Under the pieces are notes generated by a model that saw only the letters and a list, made by a program, of their open reading frames with translations, did no database searches and had not been told where the DNA came from. From Cinnamomum chago (Eukaryota > Streptophyta > Magnoliopsida > Laurales > Lauraceae), in the NCBI GenBank assembly GCA_038049695.1, contig CP142451.1:31356001-31420000 (forward strand): a stretch of DNA of 64,000 nt, in the 5' to 3' direction. The translations under genes were made by a program, and so were the position numbers. Each line of letters starts with the position of its first letter. Positions within the stretch are counted from its first letter, which is position 1. Positions 42,622 to 55,600 of this stretch are shown in pieces.

Positions 42622-44480
42622 TTATGGATACAACAACATTTAGATATCTGATAAGTTTAACAATTTCTCAAGATTTAAAAATGAGACTCATGGATGTTGT
42701 AATTGCTTACTTGTACGAGGACTGAGACACAGAAATTATCAATGTTAGTTTGTATGGTCTTAATCCATCAGATGATGTAATAAATTGATTCATTTCTTTA
42801 TTTATCAATATTATCATGCTTTCCTTTCATGAGATGAATTGGGGCCCATTAGTATATTAGATGTGATATATGTGTATGGATGAAATCCACATACAAGAGA
42901 CATATGTCGCAAATCTTTTACTTAAATATCTTCACAACCAGTGATGAGATTGGGCATCTTATCTGAAAAGGTTGCAACACTTTGATCACTATGAGATAGT
43001 GTAATTTGTCTCGATCATTAGAATGTAAGATTCTGGATCATGGTGTTGGTACATTAGATGTATTGAAAGACCATGAGAAACACCTTATAAAACACCGTCT
43101 TTTCCTTAAGATCTTCTCTCATAATTCCCTAGTAATAGGCTCTCAATCCTGAGACATTAATAAACTCAAGTCTCTGTTTATTCATTTTCTTTAAGTCACC
43201 AATGAGTGAGGCCAACTGTAGGTCAACACCTCGGTGTATTGGGTACGTGGTAGTAGGACTGTGAGAACATTAAATGGCCAAGATGGAATCTATCTACATT
43301 ATCCCCTTGTGCTAATTAATGAATTTATCATTAGTAAGTGCGCACCCATCTCAATTAAGAGTTAATTGAATGGTACTGATGATTACTAGAATTGATTAGG
43401 TCTCAATGATAATAAGATATGGATCCAATTTGGTGGACATGACCAATTGATCCATGTATATTGACAGAGGGGCCTACTTATGGTCATATGGAAGTTTAGG
43501 GTCTTCTTCGTAATTTATTCCTAAGACTGGAGTGCAATTGCATTTATATAGTGGAGTTATTTGCAATTAACTGTGAGCCCATATTGTACATTAGATGTGG
43601 GGTCACGGTGTCCTATTTGGAGCCAGCTTTCTATGAAATCTCTAGTGGTCCTCACACTAGCCCAAGATTAGATCATTACTAATTCTTCTTGAACTCAAAA
43701 GGAAAGGAATTAGAAAGTTACCATTTCTATTTGAAGTGAGACTTCTAATAGTGGTAATAGTAAGAAGAGAAGGTTACTAATTCTTGTGGAAGTGAGACTT
43801 CTATTGATTATTTGTAAGAGGAGGAGTCGTGAGCTATATATAGGGAAGCCAACCCCCTTGGACGTCTTATGCATTGGAGTTCACGCCCAAGACCCTAAGG
43901 TGCAAGAGTTGCACGCCTCTTCTCTCTCTTCCTTTTCTAGTTTCTTCTTCTAGTTCCCTTAGAGCTTCTAGTTGGTTTTTCTTTTGAAAATCCCACCATT
44001 CTTCTCGAGAAAAAAGATCTAAAGTGGGTTATAGAGTGGAAGACAACAATGTCTTAAAGATCCTAATTCGCTATAAGAAGAGTTATTGTTCAAGTTAATT
44101 GTCTTCTTCTCCATTAGAGCACAACCAAGTTCCCAATGTATAATCTACTTCTTTATTTGTTGTGGATTGTTTGTCATTGCATGATGATGCTATATTCTAT
44201 CTTAGAGATAGTTTTCTACTGATTATGATTGATGAGTTTGAAGAATTGGATCCTGGATGTGGTTTATGGTCTTTTGGGCACTTGATCATTGAGTCAAGTG
44301 AGTCAAAAAGTTTTGAAAACCTATATACGAGGCCCACCTACTTCCAACACTTATGGATATAACAATATGCAAATATCTGATAAGTTTAACAGTTTCTCAA
44401 GATTTAAAAATGAGACTCATGGATGTTGTAACTGTTTACTTATACAAGGACTTAGACACATAAATTAATATGAAAATTTC
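42622..44480. repeat. 130-bp direct repeat of copia sequence bracketing a 1.6-kb insert
   Basis: GATATCTGATAAGTTTAACA-type sequence at 42622-42750 recurs at 44351-44475, about 88-90% alike by eye. The two copies are too long and too diverged to be a target duplication. Confidence 0.8.
42756..44345. mobile_element. Insert of LTR-like sequence inside copia
   Basis: Not copia coding sequence. A TATA-like element GAGCTATATATAGGG lies at 43830, followed by C/T-rich leader-like sequence, and it ends near TTCCAACA (44350). This resembles an LTR with a promoter, family unknown. Confidence 0.35.
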
Positions 44481-44539
44481 CAGAAGAATTTGCTTTGCCT
44501 GAAGCAAAGTTTATGAGTGTTAAATATTACATATTTTAC

Positions 44540-45760
44540 CCCTTGTTAGTCCAAATTTTATCACCATCTTATATGCATATCATTTACTTTACACGGAGAT
44601 TTTATCTTTCTATCTCATTAACGGATTATTGGATTATCATGCATAAATCCGATTATTTATAACGCATCTTTGTGTAATTTCTCTTTTGTAGGTGGACCCC
44701 GTGACTACCTCAACCTTCCGGCTCGTGTCCCAAGGCATCAAAAAGAGATTTCAATAAAGAAGTTACATGAAGAAATCTTCTTGAAGAAATCTTGATGAAG
44801 TGTTAAAGAATTCCAAAATAAGAGGAGAAGACTTCAATGATAAAAGAAGTCATTTTCTAACACAAAGGAGTGGTTGGTGTATTGGTTAGAGCATGGGTTG
44901 GTATGAAATAGGTTATGGGTTTAAGTCCCAACAATTGCATATTATTATTTTTTACCTATAAAATATTCCATTCAACTCACATCTCCACCAATCAAAGCTT
45001 GTTATGACAAAAAAGCAAATAGCAAAAGGTACATATGCTTTTTTAGAAGGAAAGTTGGAAATGGGAGAAATCATTATTTGGCAAGTTAGTCATTTTGCAA
45101 TTTTATTTTGACTTTTAGATTGTAATTAAAAGCTTCTTTATAACTAATCTAGAGAGAGTGTGTAATTGAAGATCATTAATGAAGATTTGTAGCTCTTTCT
45201 TGATGTTTAGTGGCTAAAACTCTTGGATTAGGCTCTCCTTTTGAAGGTAAGTAATGTGAATAGTTCATTTACATGCATATTTTATTTTAAATTCCCTATT
45301 TGTGCCTTGATTGATTAGTAGATTTTAGATCTAATTATGCTAATCTCTCTCATTTCTCATGCTCTATCTCTACACTTAATGTTTGGATAATCTCAATTGA
45401 TGTTTTGTAGTTGGATTAAGTTCTCTCACATAGCATGCTCTAGAGCCCTTATATTTGATCTTTTGTAGCTTGATTTTGATGATTAATTGTTAGGGTAGTT
45501 AGATTATGATCTAGGATCTTGACGTTTGATTTTCTTTACTTTAATCTTTATTGTTATATCATCCAATCCAATTAGGCAAGAGATTGCTAATTGGATTGCA
45601 GATTTAGGAGTTGAATTAAAACATGCATTAGTTGGATTAATTACATACTTAGTGGAATGTTGTCTTGATTGTTAAATCTACACTTCACACAATTATATCA
45701 ATTATATACGAAATTTTGTCTTGGCCTGCAAATCAAGCGAAATTCTAGTGGAATGTTGGT
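44540..45760. mobile_element. Second insert in the copia fossil, holding a SINE-like unit
   Basis: Copia reading stops near 44530 and resumes near 45765. The sequence between is A/T-rich and non-coding, and includes the tRNA-like unit at 44871-44945. Family unknown. Confidence 0.4.
44871..44945 (+). mobile_element. tRNA-derived SINE head (probable)
   Basis: TGGTGTATTGGTTAGAGC matches the D-arm/A-box pattern of tRNA genes, and GGGTTTAAGTCCC about 35 bases later matches the B-box GGTTCAANTCC. No full cloverleaf can be drawn, so it is more likely a SINE head than a tRNA gene. No poly(A) tail or target duplication was confirmed. Confidence 0.5.
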
Positions 45761-47033
45761 CCATCAATCTAATGATACCAAGAAGGTTTTAAAATGACTT
45801 GGCATGGAAAATGCACATCTATTAACTACCTCATAGTCGTCCGGTCTCTAGATATAAAGAAAGACACGTACTGTCCCATTGAGGAAAATGAAGGGAGCCT
45901 AGATGTACTTTGGCATAATGCACTAGACCGGATATTTTATTTTTTGTGAATCTACTTGCCAGATATAGGTTCGCACTAACTCAAAAGCACTGAATAGGTA
46001 GTAAACACATCCTATAATATTTACCTGGAACAACTGATTTGAGAATATTTTATTCTTATAATTGTAGCAATTTCAGTTTTGTAGGAGATGCAGATTCGGG
46101 TTATCTCTCTGATCCTCATAGGGGCCGATCACAGACAGGTTATGTGTTTCTTAGTGGTAATATCGTCATTTTTTGGCGTTCTACTAAACAGACTTTGATA
46201 GCTACTTCCTCCAACTATGTTAAGATTTTAACCCTTTAAGAAGCCAGTAGAGAATGTGCATAACTAAAATCACGAATTCAGCATGCTCGTAGTTCTTGTC
46301 AATTACCTTTTATTGCAGGTATCCCGAATATTATCTATGAAGATAATGAAGCATGTATAAATAAATTCGAGGAAGTTTCATTAAAGGAGACAATACCAAG
46401 CATATAGTACTAAAGTTCTTCTTCACTCATGAACTTCAGAAAAACAATGAGATTGAAGTCAAGCAAGTTCGTTCGAGTAACAACCTGACTAATCTATTTA
46501 CCAAATCTTTACCAAAATTAGTATTCCATAAGCTTGTATATGGGACTGACATGCATAGAGTTCATCATCAAAACTATGTGAATGGTTGTTATCATCAGGG
46601 GAAGTAGTTAATCCGCGCGGGGGGAGGGGGGGCATACTGAAATATGTTACTCAGGACATTTGTGCGTTGTACTCTTTTTCCTTTTCTAGGTTTTATCCCA
46701 ATGAATTTTCCTAGTTAAAATTTTAATGAGGTAGGATTGTGTACGTCCAACACCAATTCAATGATCTTGAAAAATGTTGTACTATTTTTCCCTTCGCTTT
46801 GATTTTTTTTCATTTGGTTTTTTCTTAGCAAAGTTTTTAATGAGGCAACTATCATTGAGTGGTGGTCATCCAAGGGGGGGTATTATAAAATATGTATTAT
46901 GGGTGGATGCCCCACATGAGATGAGTTAGGGTTAGAATCCTATTGTAATTAGGTTTCCTCAATGAAGATGTTACTTTGCTTATAAATTTGGATTAAACCT
47001 ATTTATATGAAAAACTTATGAGTTTAATAGATC

Positions 47034-47376
47034 ATGCTAACCCCCTCATCCATGTCCATAAAAGTTAAAGTTAATGGTTTTAGAAGGGTCATTTACTTGG
47101 AATATTATTTCAATCTAATGGTAAGTAAAAGGTTTATATCCAAAGGAATAGTACGGCTCAATCTTGGGGGCTCCCGTCCCTTAAAAAAATTAAGGACAAG
47201 AAAGGGCGTCTTCGCTTTTATAGAGCATTTCAGGCGATCCAAACGCGCTCAAAAGGTTCGCCTAAAACCCGAACGTCTGTACAAGTCGCTACATCCGAGC
47301 GCCAAAAAGAAACCCTTGCTTGCAGAAACCTAGTACTCTCTCTCACTCTTTCGCCCTCTCTCCCTCTCTCTCATTC
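47034..47376 (+). promoter_or_regulatory. CMSS1 promoter and 5' leader
   Basis: Lies between the copia 3' end and the start codon. It has a TATA-like CTTTTATAGAGC near 47215, an AAACCCT word (47310-47316) close to the telo-box found before many plant ribosome-biogenesis genes, and a C/T-rich patch at 47335-47375 typical of plant 5' leaders. The motif roles are inference. Confidence 0.5.
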
Positions 47377-47683
47377 ATGGCGAGCGGGAAACCTAACAAA
47401 GCACTAAAGCAGAAGCCTCCTCGAAAGGGATTTGGCTCGAATTCCCTCTCACGCAATCCCAAGTCCCCAATCTTCAAAAACCCTAACCACATTCCTCTCG
47501 GCAAAAATAATAGAGCCAAGACGAACAAGGAGAAAGTGAAAGGCGGAGCAGAACCAGTCCGAAAATCTCGTCCCCTTCTTCCCTTGAACGCCACTGCTTC
47601 TCAACAGCTGCACTTCTTTCTCGATCGGTTCCAATCGGCCAATGGAATCCAGCTCTCTTCTCTCGAGCTCGAAGGATTTAAAG
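47377..47683 (+). CDS. CMSS1: CMSS1 exon 1
   Basis: ATG at 47377 follows a pyrimidine-rich leader and is the first ATG of the frame. Encodes MASGKPNKALKQKPPRKGF to LSSLELEGFK, then splits a codon (phase 1) before GTACAT. Confidence 0.9.
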
Positions 47684-49543
47684 GTACATACTACACACAT
47701 ACCTACTCCTATGTATTTTAACCGCGTCCTTTGAAACCAAACCAAACCTAATAAAACATTGAAATTCTATATGTTTACTTACTGGTGTTTACTGAATCTT
47801 GCAATGTCAAGACTTTCAGTTTAATAATGCCAAGGGCTTGTTTGTTTGTTTGTTTACTGGTGTTTACTGAATCTTCCCGACATTTTTCTTTAGGTGCCTG
47901 TTAAGCAAGGGATCAACAATGCAAAGTAGCAAAAAGAGATGAGAAACCAAATTTATTACATGGTTTAGAGATGTGGCGATTGCCTTAAAATAGGAAGATA
48001 ATAGGCTAAACGACAACATGCTGGATGACTCAAGGGGTGCATTATTTGACAATTGAAAAGCCTCGAGAGGTTGCATGGAAGTCATCTTCTTTCTTTGAAT
48101 GTATTTTGGAATGGCTGAAGTAGACTTAGGAAACAGAGAAAGACACAATCATACATAACATTTCAAATTGTGAATCCTTTTGACAAGAAAGTAGTACACA
48201 TTCAAAAAGGCGAAAATGTTGGAGATGTGAATATGCCTAACTGAGAATCCCTCTCCTTTGATCATTGTGCTCAAGAAATACACATTTGACAGCTTAGGAA
48301 ATTTCTTCCCTCTCTCTAAAGGTGGCAACTATATAAAACAAAGGCAATACAAAAAATTCGAACTAAAGTGAAATCATGGGAATATTGAATAAGGCATGCA
48401 AATAGAGACTTGTAGCTAAGAACTTTGAAGGAAGCCGATTGATTAACTAAATTGCTTTATGTGTAGCTTCACATGAAAAGGTTAGGGTAAAACTAAATTC
48501 TAGGATAATTATTTGGTCAATTTTAACATCATCAATTGTTTTTTTTTTTTTGCTCAATAATCTCATTTACTTTAGTGTTATGAGGACATGATCTCTATGG
48601 CCACTTCTATACTCCTTGAGGAAATTATAAAGACCATTTAATTTCAACATATAATTACCCTTGAATGTTGGCCATTCAAGAATCGACATAGGCACAAAAT
48701 CGATGTAGCAGAGACGAGAATGTTGATGTCGATGTGTGGTAAAACTAGGAAGGATAAAATTAGAAATGAGCTCTTTTGAGAGTATTTAGGGGTAACATCA
48801 ATCGGGATAAAATTAGGAAAACCCGTTTGAGATGTGGTTTGAGCATGTCCAATGCAGGCCGGCAATAGCGCCGGTAAGGAAAAGTTCGGGTATGAAGGTT
48901 TTGATGGCCCACCAAGGGGAAATGGTAGGGCAAAGAGGATGTGTATGAAAGTAGTAAAAATAGATTTGAAAAAGTGCTACTTATCTAAGGATTTGGCTCA
49001 AGATAGATTGGAATGGAGAAACAAAATTTGTACAGTTGACCCCAACATAGTTGGGACAAGGCTTTGATGATGATGATGAATCATTATGAAGTCACTCAAT
49101 CTTTTTTATCAAATTGAGTGGAAATCTTTTGACATGAAGTACTGAAAATGGCAATAACTCCAGTTTATATTAAAGAAAGTAAATCCAAGTATATCTTGTG
49201 TGATCGTCAATGAAGGTCACAAATTTTAAGCCTTTTCTGCTTAACACATATCTGTGCCCAGACATTATGCTGAGTAATATCAAAAGAAATAGTTGCGCAT
49301 TAATTATTGTGGAAAGGTAAATGTGTACTTTTACATAAGCAACAAGGAGAAACAAAGTGAAACAAAGAACGTTAACAACCTTTCAATCAACTGATATTTC
49401 AATTGACCAAGGACCGTTTCAACTTGTTTTCTTCCACTTATTTTTCCCCATTTTCATAGAGAAGGAGGAGAAACAAAGATATCTATGCATGAGAAGAAAG
49501 ACAAGAAACAAGAGACATAGAGCTTGTGCATGCAGATTTTAGG

Positions 49544-49604
<61 letters not shown>

Positions 49605-52600
49605 GGGGGTTGGGGGGGGGTTACCTTGGCTTTTGCTGCTTTCTTTCCCCCCTCCGTCTTCTCTTGTTTTCCTCTCCTTATTCTCTTTTCCCTGCTTTTC
49701 TCTTTCGGTGGCAATGAAAGGGCGAATGCCCTTTTAAGAGCCTTTCATGTCAGCTCTTTGTAACTTGGATCCCCAAGAAATTCTTCGGCTCCACAAAGGG
49801 CCCACATTTTGAAAAAATCTAAATTGACCAAAATAAATAATGCACCCTCTCTTTTATGGTCCCTTGATCAATTTGACATTTCGCCTATTGGAGCGAGATT
49901 TGACTGAGTTAAAGCATGAAGGGGCCATTTATTTTTGAGCAATTTTGATTTTTTTAATTGATTAATCAAGCATTACAATGGGCCCATCTCTTATTACAAC
50001 GAATTTTGGCCAGTCCCATACATGAGGGGACATTAATTTTGAGCTGTTGAGATTTTTAATTCTTAGAACCATCAAAGTTCATGTATCATGCAATTGAAAG
50101 TCTTAATGTGCTTACTTTTAGAGTTCACCATTGGAAGTCTTAATTTACCTTTTCTTTACGCCACTCTCGAGGGTAGACTTGTCAGTTTTCTGTTTCATCC
50201 TAATCTAGGCATATAGAACCTCGGTCACTAGCTAACCACAGTTAGACTAGGTCCCTTTGCCTAAATATGTAGGTGAATCTTATTTATTGTATTTTTATTG
50301 GTTCTTGTTTTCTTTTATGTATCTATAGATAACGTGCATGGTGGCACTTGATATGAGCAGATACATGCATGGTGGAGCTCTCTGAAGGCCTAATTCAGGA
50401 TGCTGGCAATTTAAGCAAACATTTGAAGGCTACTTTTGGGAATTCATGGAATGAAGTGCTTTGTGAAAGTCAAGTTTTGGAGGGAAAGATCTCCGTAGGG
50501 AGTCCAGCGGTTCTTATTATCAGTACATCGGCCTTAAGATCATTGGAACTTCTTAGGTTTTTACTATCTTCTCTTTTGGATTGATTACAACTTCTAGAAT
50601 TTTAAATATATTTATTTGTCTTGATATATAAGTACCAATTACCATTAGAAGTAAAAATTTCAAATATGTCTTTGGGTGTTCACTGGTTATGTGAAGTGAT
50701 GCCAGTGTTTCATTTAATATTCATTTGAATGATGCAGCTACTGCTACCTTGTTTTGGAGTAGTTATTTATTGCTTAAAGAGAATGTGGATTTAAGGGGAC
50801 CATGGAAAATCAGTTCGATATACAATATGAGTGCGATTCCTAGGAAGCTTGTTCCAAAACTTTGGTGTTGAAGAAAAGAAGAGAGAAATTTGAAGATGAG
50901 ATTAGAGGAGGTATCAGAAATTGAAACTTGACAGTGATTGTTTATGGTGCTAATATCAACACACATGCACTGAGTCCCACCTTTGGTGCCAGCAATGTTG
51001 GCATCAACATAGCCTCATGCTCTCCCATATTTACCCTTTCTCCAACAACTCAATCACCTGTTCGTTCAACTCGTGCTCCTTTGGCTCATTCTATGGATGA
51101 CTTATTCAGCAAACATGAGTCGTCTCCAAGTTTGACAAACAATGAAACTGAACGTCATCCAAAAATGTGAGCTCTGGCCATAAAAATCTCAAATTAGTAT
51201 GATTTGAGCAAAAGCTTTGTCTCCTTGTTGAAGTTTCCAATCTCTTGGTACAACTGATAAATTCCAGCCTTGTTATTTTATGTGTGCATGTTTCCTTCAC
51301 TGTTTCCCATATTTCCTTCGCAGTTACAAGAGAAATGATTCCTTATATCATCTTCCATTGAATGTATCAGCTAAGACACAACTAAAGAGTTGTTAAGAGG
51401 ACCAGTTGTCATTCTTAGGGTCATCCTAACTAGGTCCTTTATTTCTACCATGAAGATACCCAAATTTGTTCTTTCCTTTGAGAAAAATCTCAAATGCCTG
51501 CGGCCAATATAGGAAATTTGTGGGCAGTAATCCGAATTCTAGGGTTTTCTGAATTAATGTTAGCATGAGACTTTTCTCCTTGGTTCACACTATATAGGAT
51601 ACATCAGATAATTTCATAGCAGAATAGAAATTGATAACCTAATAAAATGAGCCCCAGTAAATCCAACATTGTTAGATGGATCTCCCAACTTAAAAACAGT
51701 TACTGGGCTGATTTAAGAGGTTCCAACAATAGTGCCGAAAACTAACCTCTGGATCTCAGTTAAAACAATGAATCTCTTTAAACAAAACAAGAACTCACCT
51801 CTGAATCAAGCATATCATCACAAATAAGCTCCTTGAATTCAACACCTCTCATTCGACACTGCGCACTCAACTTGGTAACGTGCTGTATTATAACTTCCCA
51901 CAATTTATAAATAAAGCCCTTACAATTCATGAAAATTTAAAAAAGTACAAAAAACTATGAAAATAACATAAATATGAAATAAAGATGGCTTCCAACACAT
52001 TCAATTAGATTAGCTCCACAAATGTGCAACAACCATTGGTGAATTAATGATCATTTACTGAGTCAACTTTATTCAAGATCAGAATATCCTGTAATGTGGA
52101 GATAAGTACAGCTTCTCAGTCTTTCTGGCATTTATGATAATAAAACCTCAATCTTTGAGACTGTGAAGCAAATTGACAACAATGTGGGCTTTGAAACTTG
52201 TAGCTTATTCTAGATTATTTTGCATAATTTTGTCTTGAGCTTGTTCATGTATTCGACTTTATTTTCCTCTCCAAATATTTTGTTTTCATTAATTTCTTCC
52301 TTCAATCTGACTGTTTTCTGTCTTTTTATTTCTTGCAACTTTTCTTTGATTTGTTTCTTATCAAAGTGACTTGGTGGCATACCTCCATTATTAGTGCTTT
52401 TAAGTTTTACCAATGTCTTTCAATGTGAATTTACAACTGATGTGTATGGTTAATGATCTGAACAGAAAGATTCTATGAAGCGAGTATCTTTGTACTATTT
52501 ATTTTATAGCTACTATAACCGTGAAGCTAGTTACGTATTCAATGGTGTGTCTATGCTCATGTGTTATTTGAACTTATGTATTAGTATGAAGATGATCGAA

Positions 52601-55600
52601 ATCACTTTTTTTTTTCTATGGTTTTAACGTGCTGACATTTTATGGATGTCTACTAGAGGCGTACGATCATTGACGAAAGAATGCCGTCCGGCAAAGCTAT
52701 TTGCGAAGCACATTAAAGTGGAGGATCAGGTCAATTTCTATGTCCATTCTTTACCTCAAAAGTTTCAGCAAGTGTAGATTGGAGTGAATACCATCAAAAT
52801 CCCCATCAATGGGGCAAATAAGCTCAATCTAAAGTCAATGATAATATATTACAGATTTGTTAAAAAACAGTGTCCAACAGGATCATATAATTCAGTACTT
52901 GTGGTGTCCATGATGCTGCTTCGAATGCCATGGCATCAAGAATTCATTCTTACGTGTTGTATAGTTCTTCCCAGTTAATTTGATGCAGTGTTTTTTTCCT
53001 AGTGTTTGGGATCACAGCTCATGGCTTCTTTGGGTGGGGCTCCCAGAAAATGCCCTGTGCAGTACACTGCCGCCATAAGTCTTAGATGTGGATTGCATTT
53101 AGAGCACATGTTCCATCAAATGAGGCGTACATCCTGTATGAAATGGTCGCTCCACTCACACTTCATATCTCATAGCATATGCCTCTTTAACTTATCTTTT
53201 AACCATGCCAGTTTGTGTAACTGTTGTCCTAACTCCTAAGCCTAGACCAAGGAGGTTTGTGTTAGGTCGACAGCTGGCTTAAAACTATTTCGCAACTTAA
53301 ACATGGATACTGAGCGAGTAGACTGGCTATGACGTAAGGAGCAGAAGCTGGCCAATTAGGAACTAAGGCCGAGTGTTCCAAGCTTCTTGCCAGGTCTGTG
53401 CAACCAGACTGGCTACAGTTTTCCATGGATTGAGCCTGTTTTGGGCCCTGCTTTCATGGGTCTACGATCAGACCCTTGGAAAAGTGGATTAAAAATCCCA
53501 TTGATAGATCCAATGTAAACTTGGTCGAGTTGACTCGGACTTGGCACTTACCGAGTTGGGTCTATAATGACTCGGACTCGACTCAAGTAAAAAAAAATGT
53601 AAAATAAAACAAGAGGGTTGTTTTTGTAAAATCACTTTAAATAGAGGGAGAGGGGGATGCCTTTTAGACCCTGATCTAAACACATGGTCCTCACTAATCT
53701 GTCCATCTAAGCTTGCGCTACTGCTGCAAAGTTGCACTCTGAGTCTCTGACCTAAATCAAATTGTTTTGGTTGGGGCCTTATATATTCTCGGCTCAACTG
53801 TCAATTCACATAAAGAGTAGAATGCCTTATTTCTGATTAATAGCATTTAAATTTGTTGAGACAGAATATTCTTTTGAATTGGTTTGCATTAAAAAATATA
53901 TATTTTGAATTGCTTTGCATTAATATACTACATTCATAAATATTCACACAAGGGCAGTTTACATATATGGTCATATGTGAACTGCCCTGTGGTGCCCACC
54001 TGGGTTCACGTGTGACGAATCTTTCCCTCCCCCCACTCTTGAATTGGCTCTCACGCCGATTTGACACTCATGTGATCTGCTCTAATCATGTGCCTGTCCC
54101 ATGATACTGCTATCTCAGACTGTTAAGACTTCTGGGGCGTGGTATTTATTTCAACATTATGCCCCCCATAATAAATTCACCAAAAAAATAGATTTTATCA
54201 TCTGCACCTGAACTCTTTGTCTGCTGTTGTATATGGACCTATAATACCCTAATACTTGTACAAGCCCAATGTATCCGTATTAGACCGATACAATACTTTA
54301 TTGGTGCCCGCCACTGCATTGATACTTCTAGGGTATAAGTTTAGCACATCCTACTTAGCAAGTCCATTATTTCATTTAGTTCTTTAAATTTTCTTACTTC
54401 TCAACATAGAAAATGTTAGAAAGGAACATAAACAATTATAATTTCATTAATTCAAATGTGATCTAAAGGAAAAACTAGGACACCTGTATTTGTATCAGTG
54501 TCCCACATTTTCAAAAGTGCAGATTCGTATCCTTGATCCCCGTATCCGTGTCCATACCCATATTCGTATATGGGCATCATAGATATGGACGTATCTTTGT
54601 CTCGTGATTAAAGGTTTCTTTTTTTTTTCCTTTTATTTTCTCTTTGGAACAAGACAGAAAATTTCTGGTTCCAGAACCCCCTTTCTTTTGTTGATTCATA
54701 AAGACTTTCTATTGCAACTTGCAAGGAAAGCAAAGCTATAAAAACAGAATTAGGCAATGAACATTTTATCTTAAATTAGCCATAAAATGAGGTTCCTGTG
54801 TTAGTACATGGTCATAAAAGTGAACATTGAAAGTGCAATAAAACTAGTGGGAACATTTATTATATGTAACTCCAGCAATGCAATGAATCTTAAGAATGTC
54901 CTTATTTTTATTTCTTATCATTTTTATTATTGTTGTTATTTTTAGAGCTGTATTATTCTGAAGGAAAATAGTTTCTGATAATGCAGGTTGATTAGCTTAG
55001 TTTTTCTTTCCTTAGTGATTTCCAAGTAGTTTTCTCTCCTATTTTTCCACACCGGATTTTTTATCTATCCTGTTTTCTTCTGATGCAGATATCCTTGCTA
55101 AACAGCCGAGTAAATATTGCTTGTGGAACGCCAAGCAGGTGAGAGTTTATAGCTTTGCTTTGGATTTTCATGTTTTTGGTGACAATGTTTTCTTATTCCT
55201 ATATTTAGGTTCTTTTCCACTTTATTGTTTTCTTCATTATTTGCTCTTATACTAGTTATTCCAGTAGATTCCTTTGGTACTAGCATTGGAAAAGAGTCTT
55301 TATTGAACATTCTTAGTAATAGAAAAGAGTGGGGATGACCTCTCATCTAGAGTTGCATCAAAATCACTGAAGTGATCTCTTGACACAAATGAGCTGGTGA
55401 ATTTTATTGTTCTCATCATCATCATTATCATAAAAGCCTTATTCCATGTGTTAGGGGTTGGCTTTGTGAGTTGTACTTTCACTAAAGGAATGTGGAGAAA
55501 TTCTCGAAAAATATAATAATTAAGTGTATTTATGGTTTGAGGGATCATGTGTACTTATGTTGACCAATGGCATTTATTTTTCAGAAATGTCTATTAATCT

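Larger units (their letters stand above)
41640..47033 (+). mobile_element. Ty1/copia fossil, 3' half, with insertions
   Basis: Parts in order: the integrase-to-RT linker (about 41650-42000, with SHLDPRTSQ), reverse transcriptase start (about 42460-42750, YKWVFVRKMNE), RT tail (about 45770-45990), RNase H (about 46070-46560, DADSGYLSDPHRGRSQTGYV) and two polypurine runs (about 46618-46632 and 46871-46877). An LTR-like start TATTATAAAATATG follows at 46878. It is broken in many places (ten or more). Two large insertions lie at about 42756-44345 and 44540-45760. No 5' LTR is visible. It ends about 350 bp upstream of CMSS1. Confidence 0.78.
47684..50360 (+). other. CMSS1 intron 1 (2,677 bp)
   Basis: Contains a GTTT run near 47838, an RTE LINE 3' end (48655-49080) and a (GA)n microsatellite (49547-49600). 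It ends in ATGAGCAG. The rest is unassigned. Confidence 0.8.

Noticed and set aside
44871-44945. Functional tRNA gene
   Set aside because: A- and B-box words are present, but no acceptor, anticodon or T stems can be paired into a cloverleaf.
47343-47745. Minus-strand open frames opposite CMSS1 exon 1
   Set aside because: Antisense to a well supported exon, with no recognisable domain.
52210-52413. Lys/Glu-rich antisense open frame in CMSS1 intron 2
   Set aside because: Short, charged and unsupported by any family; the region is A/T-rich intron.
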